A stretch of 64,000 nt of DNA, from NCBI RefSeq assembly GCF_000017505.1, contig NC_009675.1, positions 4,406,501 through 4,470,500 on the forward strand, in the 5' to 3' direction. Shown piece after piece: positions 29,028 to 37,860 of this stretch; positions within the stretch are counted from its first letter, which is position 1, and every line of letters starts with the position of its first letter. The notes under the pieces were generated by a model. The model ran no database searches. It was not told where the DNA came from and was given only the letters and a program-made list of their open reading frames with translations. The translations under genes and the position numbers were made by a program. This stretch comes from Anaeromyxobacter sp. Fw109-5 (GTDB taxonomy: Bacteria > Myxococcota > Myxococcia > Myxococcales > Anaeromyxobacteraceae).

Positions 29028-29786
29028 ATGTGCACCCTTGCCCTCGCCTACCAGACCGACCGCCGCTGGCCGCTCGTGGTGGCCGCGAACCGCGACGAGC
29101 GGCTCGGCCGTCCGTCCGACACCTGGCGGCTGCGCCAGCTGCCCGACGGCGGACGGTACGCGGCCCCGCGGGACGCGCTGGCCGGCGGCACCTGGATCGG
29201 CCTGTCGAGCCGCGGCGTCTTCGCGGCCCTGACCAACTACCACGCGCCCGTCGCCTGGTACCCCGACCTCGACCGCCGCTCCCGGGGCGAGCTCGTTCCG
29301 CTGGCGCTCGCCGCGGGCTCCGCCGCGGCCGCGCGCGCCGCGCTCTCCGCGCTCGAGGCGGCCGCCTGGAACCCGTTCCACCTCGTGGTCGCCGACGGCG
29401 ACGCCGCGTTCGTGTGGTGGTACGACGGCGAGCGGGCGGGCCTCGAGCCGCTCGGTCGCGGACTGCACGTCGTGACCGAGAACGCCTGGGACGGCCGCTG
29501 CCCGCGCGCGGAGCTCGTCCGCACGCGCTGGCCGCTCGACCCGGCCGTCGAGCGGCTGCGTGAGGTGCTCACGATCCACGCGCCCGCCGCGGGCCCGAGC
29601 GGCGCGCCCGACCGGCGCGCCACCTGCATCCACATGGACCCGGACTACGGCACCCGCTCCTCCAGCGTGCTGCGCCTGACCGGAGATCTCTCCACCTCCG
29701 AGCTCTGGATCAGCGACGTCCGCCCCTGCCTGGGTCCGCTCGAGGACCGCTCGGCGCTCGCGATCGAGCTCGCGCGCATCGCTTGA
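29028..29786 (+). CDS. NRDE-family (TANGO2-like) protein
   Basis: A 252-residue member of the transport-and-Golgi-organisation-2/NRDE family. It begins MCTLALAYQ, so Cys2 would become N-terminal after Met removal, as in Ntn-type hydrolases. VAANRDERLGRPS at about residues 22-34 carries the name-giving NRDE motif. GGTWIGLSSRGVFAALTNY and ATCIHMDPDYGTRSSSVL are other conserved segments. Bacterial members are annotated only as NRDE proteins; mammalian TANGO2 is linked to lipid and haem handling, but a bacterial reaction is not established. It is followed 34 bp later by a DUF971 gene on the same strand, and TTGACG at the end of this gene could serve that gene. Confidence 0.88.
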   Translation: MCTLALAYQTDRRWPLVVAANRDERLGRPSDTWRLRQLPDGGRYAAPRDALAGGTWIGLSSRGVFAALTNYHAPVAWYPDLDRRSRGELVPLALAAGSAAAARAALSALEAAAWNPFHLVVADGDAAFVWWYDGERAGLEPLGRGLHVVTENAWDGRCPRAELVRTRWPLDPAVERLREVLTIHAPAAGPSGAPDRRATCIHMDPDYGTRSSSVLRLTGDLSTSELWISDVRPCLGPLEDRSALAIELARIA

Positions 29787-29820
29787 CGCGCCCGGCCCGG
29801 CGCGACATGTAAAGCGCCGC

Positions 29821-30150
29821 ATGGGCCTCCTCGACCGCATGTCCTTCAAGAAGCAGGAAGTGGAACCGCCCGAGGCGATCGACGTCGTCGACGACGGCGT
29901 GCGCATCCTCTGGCCGGGCGGACCCGAGGTGACCGTGCCACACCTCCGCCTGCGCGACTTCTGCCCGTGCGCCGGGTGCGTCGAGGAGGGGACGGGGAAG
30001 AAGATCCTGGACCCCGCCACCATCCCCGCCGACATCCGCCCGCTCGAGCTCGAGGCCATCGGCAGCTACGCGATCCGCATCCGCTGGTCGGACGGTCACG
30101 ACACCGGGCTCTACACCTGGGAGACGCTGCGCCGCGCGTCGGGGTTGTAG
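29821..30150 (+). CDS. DUF971 (gamma-butyrobetaine hydroxylase N-terminal-like) protein
   Basis: This 109-residue protein is a stand-alone DUF971/GBBH-like N-terminal domain. Residues about 20-105 contain VRILWPGGPEVTVPHLRLRDFCPCAGCVEE, with the Cys-x-Cys-x-x-Cys group that binds metal in this family, then DIRPLELEAIGSYAIRIRWSD and TGLYTWETLRR. Bacterial members are often near Mrp/ApbC FeS carriers; none is seen here. TGTAAA sits 7 nt before the ATG, preceded by TTGACG at 29783, so it may have its own promoter inside the end of the NRDE gene. The 175-bp repeat array starts just after the stop. Confidence 0.85.
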   Translation: MGLLDRMSFKKQEVEPPEAIDVVDDGVRILWPGGPEVTVPHLRLRDFCPCAGCVEEGTGKKILDPATIPADIRPLELEAIGSYAIRIRWSDGHDTGLYTWETLRRASGL

Positions 30151-30164
30151 CAGCGGGTGGCCCC

Positions 30165-30735
30165 CAGCGGCTCCGCCGCTGGGGCGGGGACGCAGTCGAG
30201 CCATCACTCTAGGTCATGTCGCGGGAGGGCCCCGCGCGAAGCGCGGGAGGGGCGGAGCCCCTCCGGCGGGGAACCTGCGCGCACCCGCGTCAGCGGGCGC
30301 GCAGGTTCACGGGCCCCGCCGAGCAGGGGGTGGGGCCCCAGCGGCTCCGCCGCTGGGGCGGGGGACGCAGTCGAGCCATCACTCTAGGTCATGTCGCGGG
30401 AGGGCCCCGCGCGAAGCGCGGGAGGGGCGGAGCCCCTCCGGCGGGGAACCTGCGCGCACCCGCGTCAGCGGGCGCGCAGGTTCACGGGCCCCGCCGAGCA
30501 GGGGGTGGGGCCCCAGCGGCTCCGCCGCTGGGGCGGGGGACGCAGTCGAGCCATCACTCTAGGTCATGTCGCGGGAGGGCCCCGCGCGAAGCGCGGGAGG
30601 GGCGGAGCCCCTCCGGCGGGGAACCTGCGCGCACCCGCGTCAGCGGCCGCGCAGGTTCACGGGCCCCGCCGAGCAGGGGGTGGGGCCCCAGCGGCTCCGC
30701 CGCTGGGGCGGGGGACGCAGTCCCCCGTGAGATCA
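30165..30735. repeat. 175-bp tandem repeat, three full copies plus partial fourth
   Basis: Units begin at 30165, 30339, 30514 and 30689 (CAGCGGCTCCGCCGCTGGGG), giving periods of 174, 175 and 175 bp. Copies are almost identical: copy 1 lacks one G, and one C/G change is seen near 30647. Each unit contains several hairpins (CAGCGGC/GCCGCTG, GGGGCGGAGCCCC, and CCTGCGCGC with GCGCGCAGG). Because 175 is not a multiple of 3, ORFs running through it change frame and are not credible. It fills the gap between a plus-strand and a minus-strand gene. Confidence 0.95.
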
Positions 30736-31638
30736 GACGTACGCCCGAGGCGGCGCCTCCACCGGCGCGTACCTGTTCACCTCGGGCGCGTGCCCCTCGC
30801 GGCCGTGTCCGAACTTCACCGCGCGAGGATCGCCGCGTCCGCCGCGCAGGGCGTGCACGAGCAGGCGGACGGTGGTGGTGTCGGCGTGGCCGGCGGCGGC
30901 GTCCGCGACGAGCACGTCCGCGGCGCCGCGCGCGCTGTAGGCAGCGGACCGGAAGGCGCGCGGCTGAGTCAGGGCGGCGAACGCGCTCGCGACCGACACC
31001 ACCTCGATCGACCGTGACGGCGGCGCGCCCAGCGCGGGGTAGCCCTGACCGCACCGCCAGTGATGGCTGCGCGCCGCTGCGACGGCGGGGTGGGCGCCGA
31101 GCACGCGCGCGAGGTGGTACGCGCCGGTGAGCGGGTGCGCCGCGATGCGAAGCGCGTCCTCGCGCGGCAGGCGCTCGGGCGGCTCGCGGAGCTTCCTCGG
31201 CAGGTGGCGCATGCCGAGATCGTGCAGGAGCGCCGCCGCGGCGAGATCGGGGAGGCCGCGGGCGGGGCCGACCACCAGCAGCAGCATCCGCACCGCCACG
31301 GCGGCGGTCGCGAAGGCGTGGGCGTGCAGGGCGGGCTGCTCGCGCCGGGCGTGGACCAGCTCCTCGACGAGCACGTCCGGGAGCATGGCGCTCTCGATCA
31401 CGCGCTGGACCGCCTCGCGCGCGGAGTCCCCGTGGAAGAGGTGCCGGTACGTCGCGTCGGTCAGCGGCGCGAGGACGTCGCGCTCCAGCGCGGTCTCCGC
31501 CAGCCGCTGCCGGTGGGCCCCCGGCGCGCCCTGCGCCACCTCCGCGATCGCCTCCGGCGAGATCACCGTCCCGCGCCGCGCCACGATCGCGCCGCGGCAA
31601 TCCAGGAGGTCCTCGGTGAGCGTGAGGCGATCGAACAT
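30733..31638 (-). CDS. HD-GYP-like domain protein
   Basis: A 301-residue protein with an HD-domain core in the C-terminal two thirds: LLHDLGMRHLPRKL holds the HD pair and AAHPLTGAYHLARVLGAHP a further His. RSHHWRCGQGYPALGAP resembles the HHxxxxGxGYP signature of HD-GYP c-di-GMP phosphodiesterases, with Gln in place of the usual Thr/Ser. The N-terminal ~90 residues (RLTLTEDLLDCRGAIVARRG) resemble the region preceding HD-GYP in one-piece proteins without a receiver. Cyclic-di-GMP hydrolysis is plausible but the degenerate GYP site makes it uncertain. The C-terminal end runs into the edge of the 175-bp repeat. Confidence 0.78.
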   Translation of the reverse strand: MFDRLTLTEDLLDCRGAIVARRGTVISPEAIAEVAQGAPGAHRQRLAETALERDVLAPLTDATYRHLFHGDSAREAVQRVIESAMLPDVLVEELVHARREQPALHAHAFATAAVAVRMLLLVVGPARGLPDLAAAALLHDLGMRHLPRKLREPPERLPREDALRIAAHPLTGAYHLARVLGAHPAVAAARSHHWRCGQGYPALGAPPSRSIEVVSVASAFAALTQPRAFRSAAYSARGAADVLVADAAAGHADTTTVRLLVHALRGGRGDPRAVKFGHGREGHAPEVNRYAPVEAPPRAYV

Positions 31639-31775
31639 GTCGCCCGATCCAACCTAGCAGAGCGGCTCGCGTCGCGGGGGACGGGCCCCAACCAGAGCCG
31701 CGGCGCACCCCGCAGGAGGGAGCCGCGGGGCGTGGGAGCGGTCGTGCCTTGGAGGGGGACCCGCGCTCCTCGGCG

Positions 31776-32273
31776 TCAGCGGCGGCGCCTCGAGATCTCG
31801 CGATCCATCTCGCGCTTCGTCTCGCGCTCGGCGATGGCGTGGCGCCGATCCTCGTGCGAGCGCCCCTTCGCGAGCCCGAGCTCGACCTTCGCCCAGCCCT
31901 GCTTGAAGTAGAGCCTGAGCGGAACGAGCGTGTAGCCTCGCTGCTCGATCTTTCCCTTCACGCGGTCGAGCTCGGGCCGGTTCATGAGGAGCTTGCGGTC
32001 GCGCAGCGGCTCGTGCCCGAAGTGGGCCGCCTGCTTGTACTCGCCGATCCGGCAGTTCACGAGGAACAGCTCGTCTCCTCTCGGCAGGGCGTAAGCGTCG
32101 GACAGGTTGACGTTCCCCTCCCGCAGCGACTTCACCTCGCTGCCCGTGAGGACGAGCCCCGCCTCCCACGAATCCTCGATCGTGAAGTCGAACCGGGCGC
32201 GGCGGTTCGTCGCGACGATCTTCTCCCCCTCGGCGCCCCGCCCCCGCGCGCCCCCCGCTCCCTTGGCGCTCAT
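31776..32273 (-). CDS. smpB: SsrA-binding protein
   Basis: SmpB binds tmRNA and brings it to stalled ribosomes in trans-translation. The 165-residue protein shows the family hallmarks: ATNRRARFDFTIEDSWEAGL at the N-terminus of the OB-like core, LTGSEVKSLREGNVNLSDAY (the tmRNA-binding strand), IGEYKQAAHFGHEPLRDRKL, and the basic tail KGRSHEDRRHAIAERETKREM that folds into the decoding centre. The first 15 residues are a Gly/Ala extension. Its start overlaps the panC stop by 4 bp (ATGA). No tmRNA gene is seen in the window. Confidence 0.95.
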   Translation of the reverse strand: MSAKGAGGARGRGAEGEKIVATNRRARFDFTIEDSWEAGLVLTGSEVKSLREGNVNLSDAYALPRGDELFLVNCRIGEYKQAAHFGHEPLRDRKLLMNRPELDRVKGKIEQRGYTLVPLRLYFKQGWAKVELGLAKGRSHEDRRHAIAERETKREMDREISRRRR

Positions 32274-33139
32274 GGCAGCCGGAGGTTGTCGATGAGGCGC
32301 GTCGCGCCGACCTGGGCGGCGACGAGCATGACGCACCCGGGATCCGCCCGAGGCACGGGGGCGAGCGAGTCGGGGTGCACGATCTCGACGTAGTCCACCC
32401 GCGCCCCCGCGTCCTCCAGGCGGGCGCGCGCGCGGGCGCGGAGCGAGGCCGCGTCCCGCTCGCCCCCGCCGGCGAGTTCGGCCGCCTCGCGGAGCGCGCG
32501 GGAGAGCGCGAGCGCGCGGCCGCGCTCCTCCGGCGAGAGGTAGACGTTGCGGGAAGAGCGGGCGAGCCCGTCCGGCTCGCGCACGATGGGCATGCCCACG
32601 ACCTCGACGTTCATGGCGAGGTCGCGCACCATCGCGCGGATCACCGCCAGCTGCTGGTAGTCCTTCTCCCCGAACAGCGCGACGTGCGGCCGGGTGAGGT
32701 TGAACAGCTTCGCGACGACGGTCGCGACGCCACGGAAGTGCCCTGGCCTCGACGCGCCGCAGAGCCCCTGCGACACCCCCTCGACCGTGACCCACGTCTG
32801 GAAGTCGGGCGGGAACACCGCCCTCGGGTCGGCCGGCGCGAGGACCCAGTCGATGCCGGCGGCCGCGCACTTCGCGAGGTCGCCCTGGAGGTCGCGCGGG
32901 TAGCGGGAGAGGTCCTCGCCCGCGCCGAACTGCGTCGGGTTCACGAAGATGCTGGCGACGGCGAGGCCGCGCCGTCCCCCCTCGTCCGCGCGGGCGCGCG
33001 CCGCGCGCAGGAGCGAGAGGTGCCCGTCGTGAAGGAACCCCATCGTCGGGACGAGCGCGAGGCGGGCGCCGCCGTCGCGCGCCGCGAAGCAGCGCGCCTG
33101 CCAGGCGGCGGGGTCGGTGATGAGCTCGGGTGCGTTCAT
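32270..33139 (-). CDS. panC: Pantothenate synthetase (pantoate-beta-alanine ligase)
   Basis: ATP-dependent joining of pantoate and beta-alanine, last step to pantothenate (coenzyme A precursor). The 289 residues contain LVPTMGFLHDGHLSLLRAA (HxGH nucleotide-binding motif as HDGH), VASIFVNPTQFGAGEDLSRY, FGEKDYQQLAVIRAMVRDL and REPDGLARSSRNVYLS (KMSKS-like loop region), all normal for the enzyme. It follows panB by 39 bp and overlaps smpB by 4 bp, so panB-panC-smpB form one transcript, probably with the deoxynucleoside kinase gene upstream. panD is not present here. Confidence 0.96.
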   Translation of the reverse strand: MNAPELITDPAAWQARCFAARDGGARLALVPTMGFLHDGHLSLLRAARARADEGGRRGLAVASIFVNPTQFGAGEDLSRYPRDLQGDLAKCAAAGIDWVLAPADPRAVFPPDFQTWVTVEGVSQGLCGASRPGHFRGVATVVAKLFNLTRPHVALFGEKDYQQLAVIRAMVRDLAMNVEVVGMPIVREPDGLARSSRNVYLSPEERGRALALSRALREAAELAGGGERDAASLRARARARLEDAGARVDYVEIVHPDSLAPVPRADPGCVMLVAAQVGATRLIDNLRLP

Positions 33140-33178
33140 CTCGGGAGGAGCGGTCGCGCCGGCGCCGGCGCAGCTCGC

Positions 33179-34096
33179 TTAGACCGGCGCGCCCATGACG
33201 CCGCCCGACGGCTCGCCGTCGTCCTCGTCGACGGGGGCGGCCGGCACGAGGCGCACGGTGGAGGAGTGGAAGCTGTGGGCGTCGTCCGGGAAGACGCGGC
33301 GCTTCACCTCGCCCACGTACGCGCCCACCGCGGTGGAGATCGCCTGCCCGATCTCGCCGAAGCGCTTCACGAACTTGGGCGTGAACGCGTCGTCCATGCC
33401 GAGGAGGTCGTTCAGCACGAGCACCTGCCCGTCGCAGTGCAGGCCCGCGCCGATGCCGATGGTGGGGATGCGCAGCTGGCTCGAGATGATCCGTGCGAGC
33501 TCCGCGGGGATGCACTCGAGCACGATGGCGTAGCACCCCGCGAGCTCGAGCGCGCGCGCGTCGCGCAGGAGCTGCTGCGCCTTCTCGGAGTCCTTCCCCT
33601 GCACGACGTAGCCGCCCATGCGGTGCACCGCCTGCGGGGTGAGGCCGATGTGGCCCATCACCGGCACGCCGGCGCGCGCGATGCGGCGGATGACCTCGAC
33701 GAACTCCGCGCCGCCCTCGAGCTTCACCGACTCGACGCCGCCCTCGGCCACGAGGCGCATCGCGGACTTCACCGCCTCGTCCGCGCTCGCCTGGTAGCTG
33801 CCGAACGGCATGTCGCCCACGAGGTGGGCGCGGCCCGAGGAGCGCGCGAGCCCGCGCCGCACGGCGGCCGAGTGGTAGATCATGTGCTCCAGCGTGACGG
33901 GCAGGGTGGACTCGTGCCCCTGCACCACCATGCCGAGCGAGTCGCCGACGAGCACCACGTCGACGCCCGCGGCGTCGGCGAGGCGGGCGGCGGTCGCGTC
34001 GTAGGCCGTGACGACGGCGATCTTCTCGCCGGCGTCCTTCATCCTGCGCAGCTCGTGGATCGTGACGCGCCTGCGCGGCGCGGTCTGGCTCGACAT
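33179..34096 (-). CDS. panB: 3-methyl-2-oxobutanoate hydroxymethyltransferase
   Basis: First committed step of pantothenate synthesis: transfer of a hydroxymethyl group from methylene-tetrahydrofolate to alpha-ketoisovalerate. The 305 residues are a TIM barrel with [40 protein letters not shown] (metal-binding Asp), [37 protein letters not shown] (catalytic Glu) and [20 protein letters not shown]. The C-terminal ~25 residues are an unconserved acidic tail. It is the first pan gene of the operon and lies 65 bp after the kinase at 34162. Confidence 0.97.
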   Translation of the reverse strand: MSSQTAPRRRVTIHELRRMKDAGEKIAVVTAYDATAARLADAAGVDVVLVGDSLGMVVQGHESTLPVTLEHMIYHSAAVRRGLARSSGRAHLVGDMPFGSYQASADEAVKSAMRLVAEGGVESVKLEGGAEFVEVIRRIARAGVPVMGHIGLTPQAVHRMGGYVVQGKDSEKAQQLLRDARALELAGCYAIVLECIPAELARIISSQLRIPTIGIGAGLHCDGQVLVLNDLLGMDDAFTPKFVKRFGEIGQAISTAVGAYVGEVKRRVFPDDAHSFHSSTVRLVPAAPVDEDDGEPSGGVMGAPV

Positions 34097-34161
34097 GGCT
34101 CGCTTCCTCCGGTGTAGGCCCCGTAGGCGGGGTCCTGCCCTTTCGCGAGATTACGCCATCC

Positions 34162-34809
34162 TTAATACGTCCGGGTGGCCATCGGCACGTAATGCTGGGT
34201 GCCCTTGCGGTGCCGACGGATCACCGCGAGGAGCGTCTCGAGGTCCTCAGGGTTCTGCTCGGGGTCGATGTCGCTCGTGTTCACGACGAGGAGCGGGGTC
34301 TCGTCGTAGTGGAAGAAGAAGTCGTTGTAGGACTTCGCGAGCGTCGCGAGGTAGTCGGCGTCCACGGAGCGCTCGAAGTCCCGGCCGCGGCGGCGGACGC
34401 GCGAGAGGAGCACGTCGGCACGCGCCTGCAGGTACACGACCAGATCGGGCTTCACGGTGCGCGGGCCGAGCAGCTCGTAGACCCGGTCGTACAGGGCGAG
34501 CTCGTCCGCCGACAGCGTGAGCGCCGCGAAGATGCGGTCCTTCGCGAACAGGTAGTCGGCGATGGTGGACTGGGTGAACAGGTCCTGCTGGAAGAGCGCC
34601 TGCTGCTGCTGGAAGCGCGACAGCAGGAAGAAGAGCTGCGCCTGGAAGGCGTGCTTGCGGCGGTCGCCGTAGAAGCTCGCGAGGAACGGGTTCTCCTCCG
34701 CGTGCTCGAGGACGAGGCGGGCGCCGAGCCGCTCCGCGAGCGCCTGCGCGAGCGCCGTCTTGCCGACGCCGATCGGTCCCTCGACCGCGATGTACCTGGG
34801 CCGCTCCAT
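34162..34809 (-). CDS. Deoxynucleoside kinase (dNK/dGK-dCK family)
   Basis: This 215-residue P-loop kinase has Walker A GPIGVGKTAL at about residues 10-19, YFFL-like FQAQLFFLLSRFQQQQAL, a DR-containing helix (FAKDRIFAAL), and the lid region RRRGRDFERSVDADYLATLA with an ERS motif. TPLLVVNTSDIDPEQNPED is typical of bacterial deoxyadenosine/deoxyguanosine kinases. It should phosphorylate deoxynucleosides for salvage. In many genomes this family is found next to folK/panB-panC, which fits the 65-bp spacing to panB here. Substrate preference cannot be read from the sequence. Confidence 0.9.
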   Translation of the reverse strand: MERPRYIAVEGPIGVGKTALAQALAERLGARLVLEHAEENPFLASFYGDRRKHAFQAQLFFLLSRFQQQQALFQQDLFTQSTIADYLFAKDRIFAALTLSADELALYDRVYELLGPRTVKPDLVVYLQARADVLLSRVRRRGRDFERSVDADYLATLAKSYNDFFFHYDETPLLVVNTSDIDPEQNPEDLETLLAVIRRHRKGTQHYVPMATRTY

Positions 34810-34947
34810 GTCCGGGAAGCGTGGCAGCTTGCCACGCGTGGGGCGCGCCTCGCAAGGCGGCGGGATGCCTCGGGACTGAAAGGGGTCCTCGAGTGGTACC
34901 GTGACAAAACGATCGTGGATCCCGTGATCCTCCGATCAGGGTTCCCA

Positions 34948-34976
34948 TTGACAGCGCATGTCACGCCACGTATCGT
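34948..34976 (+). promoter_or_regulatory. Sigma-70-type promoter of the 88-residue gene
   Basis: TTGACA (34948-34953), exact 17-bp spacer, TATCGT (34971-34976). Predicted start near 34983, giving a leader of about 40 nt before ATG 35025. One of the best promoter matches in the window. Confidence 0.75.
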
Positions 34977-35024
34977 CATGACGCTTTCGCAGTGCGTGCA
35001 GACGAGAACCGGAGGCAGCGCGAG

Positions 35025-35291
35025 ATGGCCAACCGAGTCGCGACGCGGGACCGCACCGTGACGGTGAACGAGACGGTCGAGGACCCGGTCGACCCGGCCT
35101 TCCACCGGGCCATCCTCAAGATCGCGCTCGAGCTCAAGAAGCCGAACGCGCCGAGCTACGACGCGATCGTGGCGAGCACCATCCGCTCGATGCGGCTCGA
35201 CCCGGTCGCCTTCCGGCGCTACCTCGGCGAGAACGGCGCCCGGGGGATGAGCCTGCTCCTCGCCACCGCACGCACGACCTTCGGCTCCTAG
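35025..35291 (+). CDS. 88-residue protein, unknown function
   Basis: The protein begins MANRVATRDRTVTVNETVED and continues with two likely helices (DPAFHRAILKIALELKKPN and YDAIVASTIRSMRLDPVAFR), ending GMSLLLATARTTFGS. No family is recognised. The start is firm: GGAGG lies about 10 nt before ATG 35025, downstream of the strong promoter at 34948. A longer ORF from 34992 would begin close to the predicted transcript start and lacks an RBS. A long inverted repeat follows the stop. The strong promoter and good RBS suggest high expression for a gene of no known role. Confidence 0.7.
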   Translation: MANRVATRDRTVTVNETVEDPVDPAFHRAILKIALELKKPNAPSYDAIVASTIRSMRLDPVAFRRYLGENGARGMSLLLATARTTFGS

Positions 35292-35303
35292 GGGGCCTCG
35301 AGT

Positions 35304-35367
35304 TTCACGGGCGCCCTCCCGACTGATGGTCGTGGGCGGGCGGAGATAGCGGGTGGGCGCCCGTGAA
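35304..35367 (+). terminator. Long inverted repeat after the 88-residue gene
   Basis: TTCACGGGCGCCC (35304-35316) pairs exactly with 35355-35367; the 38-nt loop can pair further. It starts 13 bp after the stop and probably ends the transcript. No T-run. Confidence 0.6.
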
Positions 35368-35706
35368 TTACGGCGAACGATACCGGGCCTGCGGCGGGCG
35401 TCCTCGCTCGTCGCGCCTGCGCCGTACGGAGGCAGTACGGCTCGGCACTCCTCGCTGCGGGTGCCCGCCTCGGCTCCGGTCTCGTTCGCCTGCGGATGAC
35501 GAGCGGGCCCGTTCATCCCGAGCGTACGTTCCTGCGCGTAGCGCGGGAACCGGAGTCGAGGGACGGTCTCGTACGCCTGCGGATGACGAGCGTCGGCTCC
35601 CGTCTCGTGTGCCTCACGAAACGGTGGTGCTCCGGGAGTCCGATCCGCTCGCCCTGAGCCTGTCGAAGGGCGAGCGGTGCGCGGCTCGACTCGAGCGGCC
35701 AGGCGA
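35368..35706. repeat. Repeat-rich intergenic region with REP-like elements
   Basis: No gene. Contents: a 26-nt direct repeat at 35480-35505 and 35567-35592 (one mismatch); a REP-like palindrome at 35513-35564 that starts TCATCCCGAG and ends GTCGAGGGAC, in the opposite orientation to those at 38278-38528 and 44119-44222; and at 35645-35678 a palindrome with the core GCCCTGAGCCTGTCGAAGGG, a motif seen dispersed in many unrelated bacterial genomes. Confidence 0.8.
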
Positions 35707-36773
<1,067 letters not shown>

Positions 36774-36777
<4 letters not shown>

Positions 36778-37775
36778 AGGCGCCAGGCCGGATCCGCGTT
36801 GAGGTCGGCGCCCGCGCGCTCGCCGCGGAGGAACGCGTGCGTGCCGGCGACTGCGATCATCGCCGCGTTGTCCGTGCAGAGCCTGGGGGCGGGCAGGAAC
36901 ACCTCCATCCCCTCGTACTCCCGCGCGCGCTCGGCCACCGCGCCGCGCAGCCGGCTGTTCGCGGCGACGCCGCCCGAGAGCACGAGCCTGTCGTACTGCA
37001 GGCGGCGCGCGGCGCGGAACGCCTTCTCGACCAGAGCGCGGACGATCGCCTCCTGGTAGCTCGCGCACAGATCGGCGAGCCCCTTGCCCTCGGGCAGGCC
37101 GTGCTTCTTCACGTGGTGGAGCAGCGCCGTCTTCAGGCCGGAGAAGCTGAAGTCGAGGTCCGCGCCCTTCACGATCGCCTTCGGGAAGCGGATGGCGCGC
37201 GCGTCGCCCTCCTTCGCCAGCCGGTCGATGGCCACGCCTCCGGGGTACGGCAGCCCGAGCAGCTTCGCGCCCTTGTCGAACGCCTCGCCCGCGGCGTCGT
37301 CGCGGGTCTGGCCGAGCAGCCGGTAGTCGCCGAACCCGTGCGCCGCGTAGAGCGAGGTGTGGCCACCGGAGACCACGAGCCCGAGGTACGGGAAGGCCGG
37401 GGCGGTCTCGGAGAGGAAGGCGGCCACGAGGTGGCCCTCGAGGTGGTTGACGCGCACGAGCGGCTTCTGCCACGCGAGCGCGAGCGCCTTGGCGGCCTGG
37501 ACGCCGACGAGGAGCGCGCCCACCAGGCCGGGGCCGCTCGTGACCGCGATGGCGTCGAGGCCGTCCGGACCGACGCCGGCCCGGGAGAGCGCCTCGTCCA
37601 CCACCGGCATCACCTGGACGACGTGGTTCCTGCTCGCGAGCTCGGGCACCACCCCGCCCCACCGGCGGTGGATGTCGATCTGCGTGGAGATCACGTCCGC
37701 GAGCGCCCGCCGCCCGTCCTCGACGATGGCGGCCGCGGTCTCGTCGCAGGAGGTCTCGATCGCGAGGATCCTCAT
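36774..37775 (-). CDS. tsaD: tRNA N6-adenosine threonylcarbamoyltransferase
   Basis: TsaD (Gcp/YgjD) transfers the threonylcarbamoyl group to A37 of ANN-decoding tRNAs, with TsaB and TsaE. The 333 residues have ILAIETSCDETAAAIV at the start, VNHLEGHLVAAFL carrying the HxxxH metal site, LVVSGGHTSLYAA, GEAFDKGAKLLGLPYPGG and LSGGVAANSRLRGAV, all typical of the ASKHA-fold enzyme. The stop overlaps the rsmA GTG by 4 bp; tsaD-rsmA form an operon read leftwards. A tsaD-rsmA pairing makes sense as translation-fidelity genes. Confidence 0.97.
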
Positions 37776-37860
37776 CCGGAGATCCTGGTTTCCAGGTGAT
37801 TCATGCGGCCGGGAACCTAACCCGGACGCGCCCCGGGGGCGAGCGGGTCGCCCTATTGCG

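Noticed and set aside
30165-30735. CRISPR array
   Set aside because: Units are 175 bp and identical throughout; there are no short repeats with unique spacers and no cas genes.
30216-31130. ORF running through the 175-bp repeats
   Set aside because: The repeat length is not a multiple of three, so the same DNA is read in different frames in each copy.
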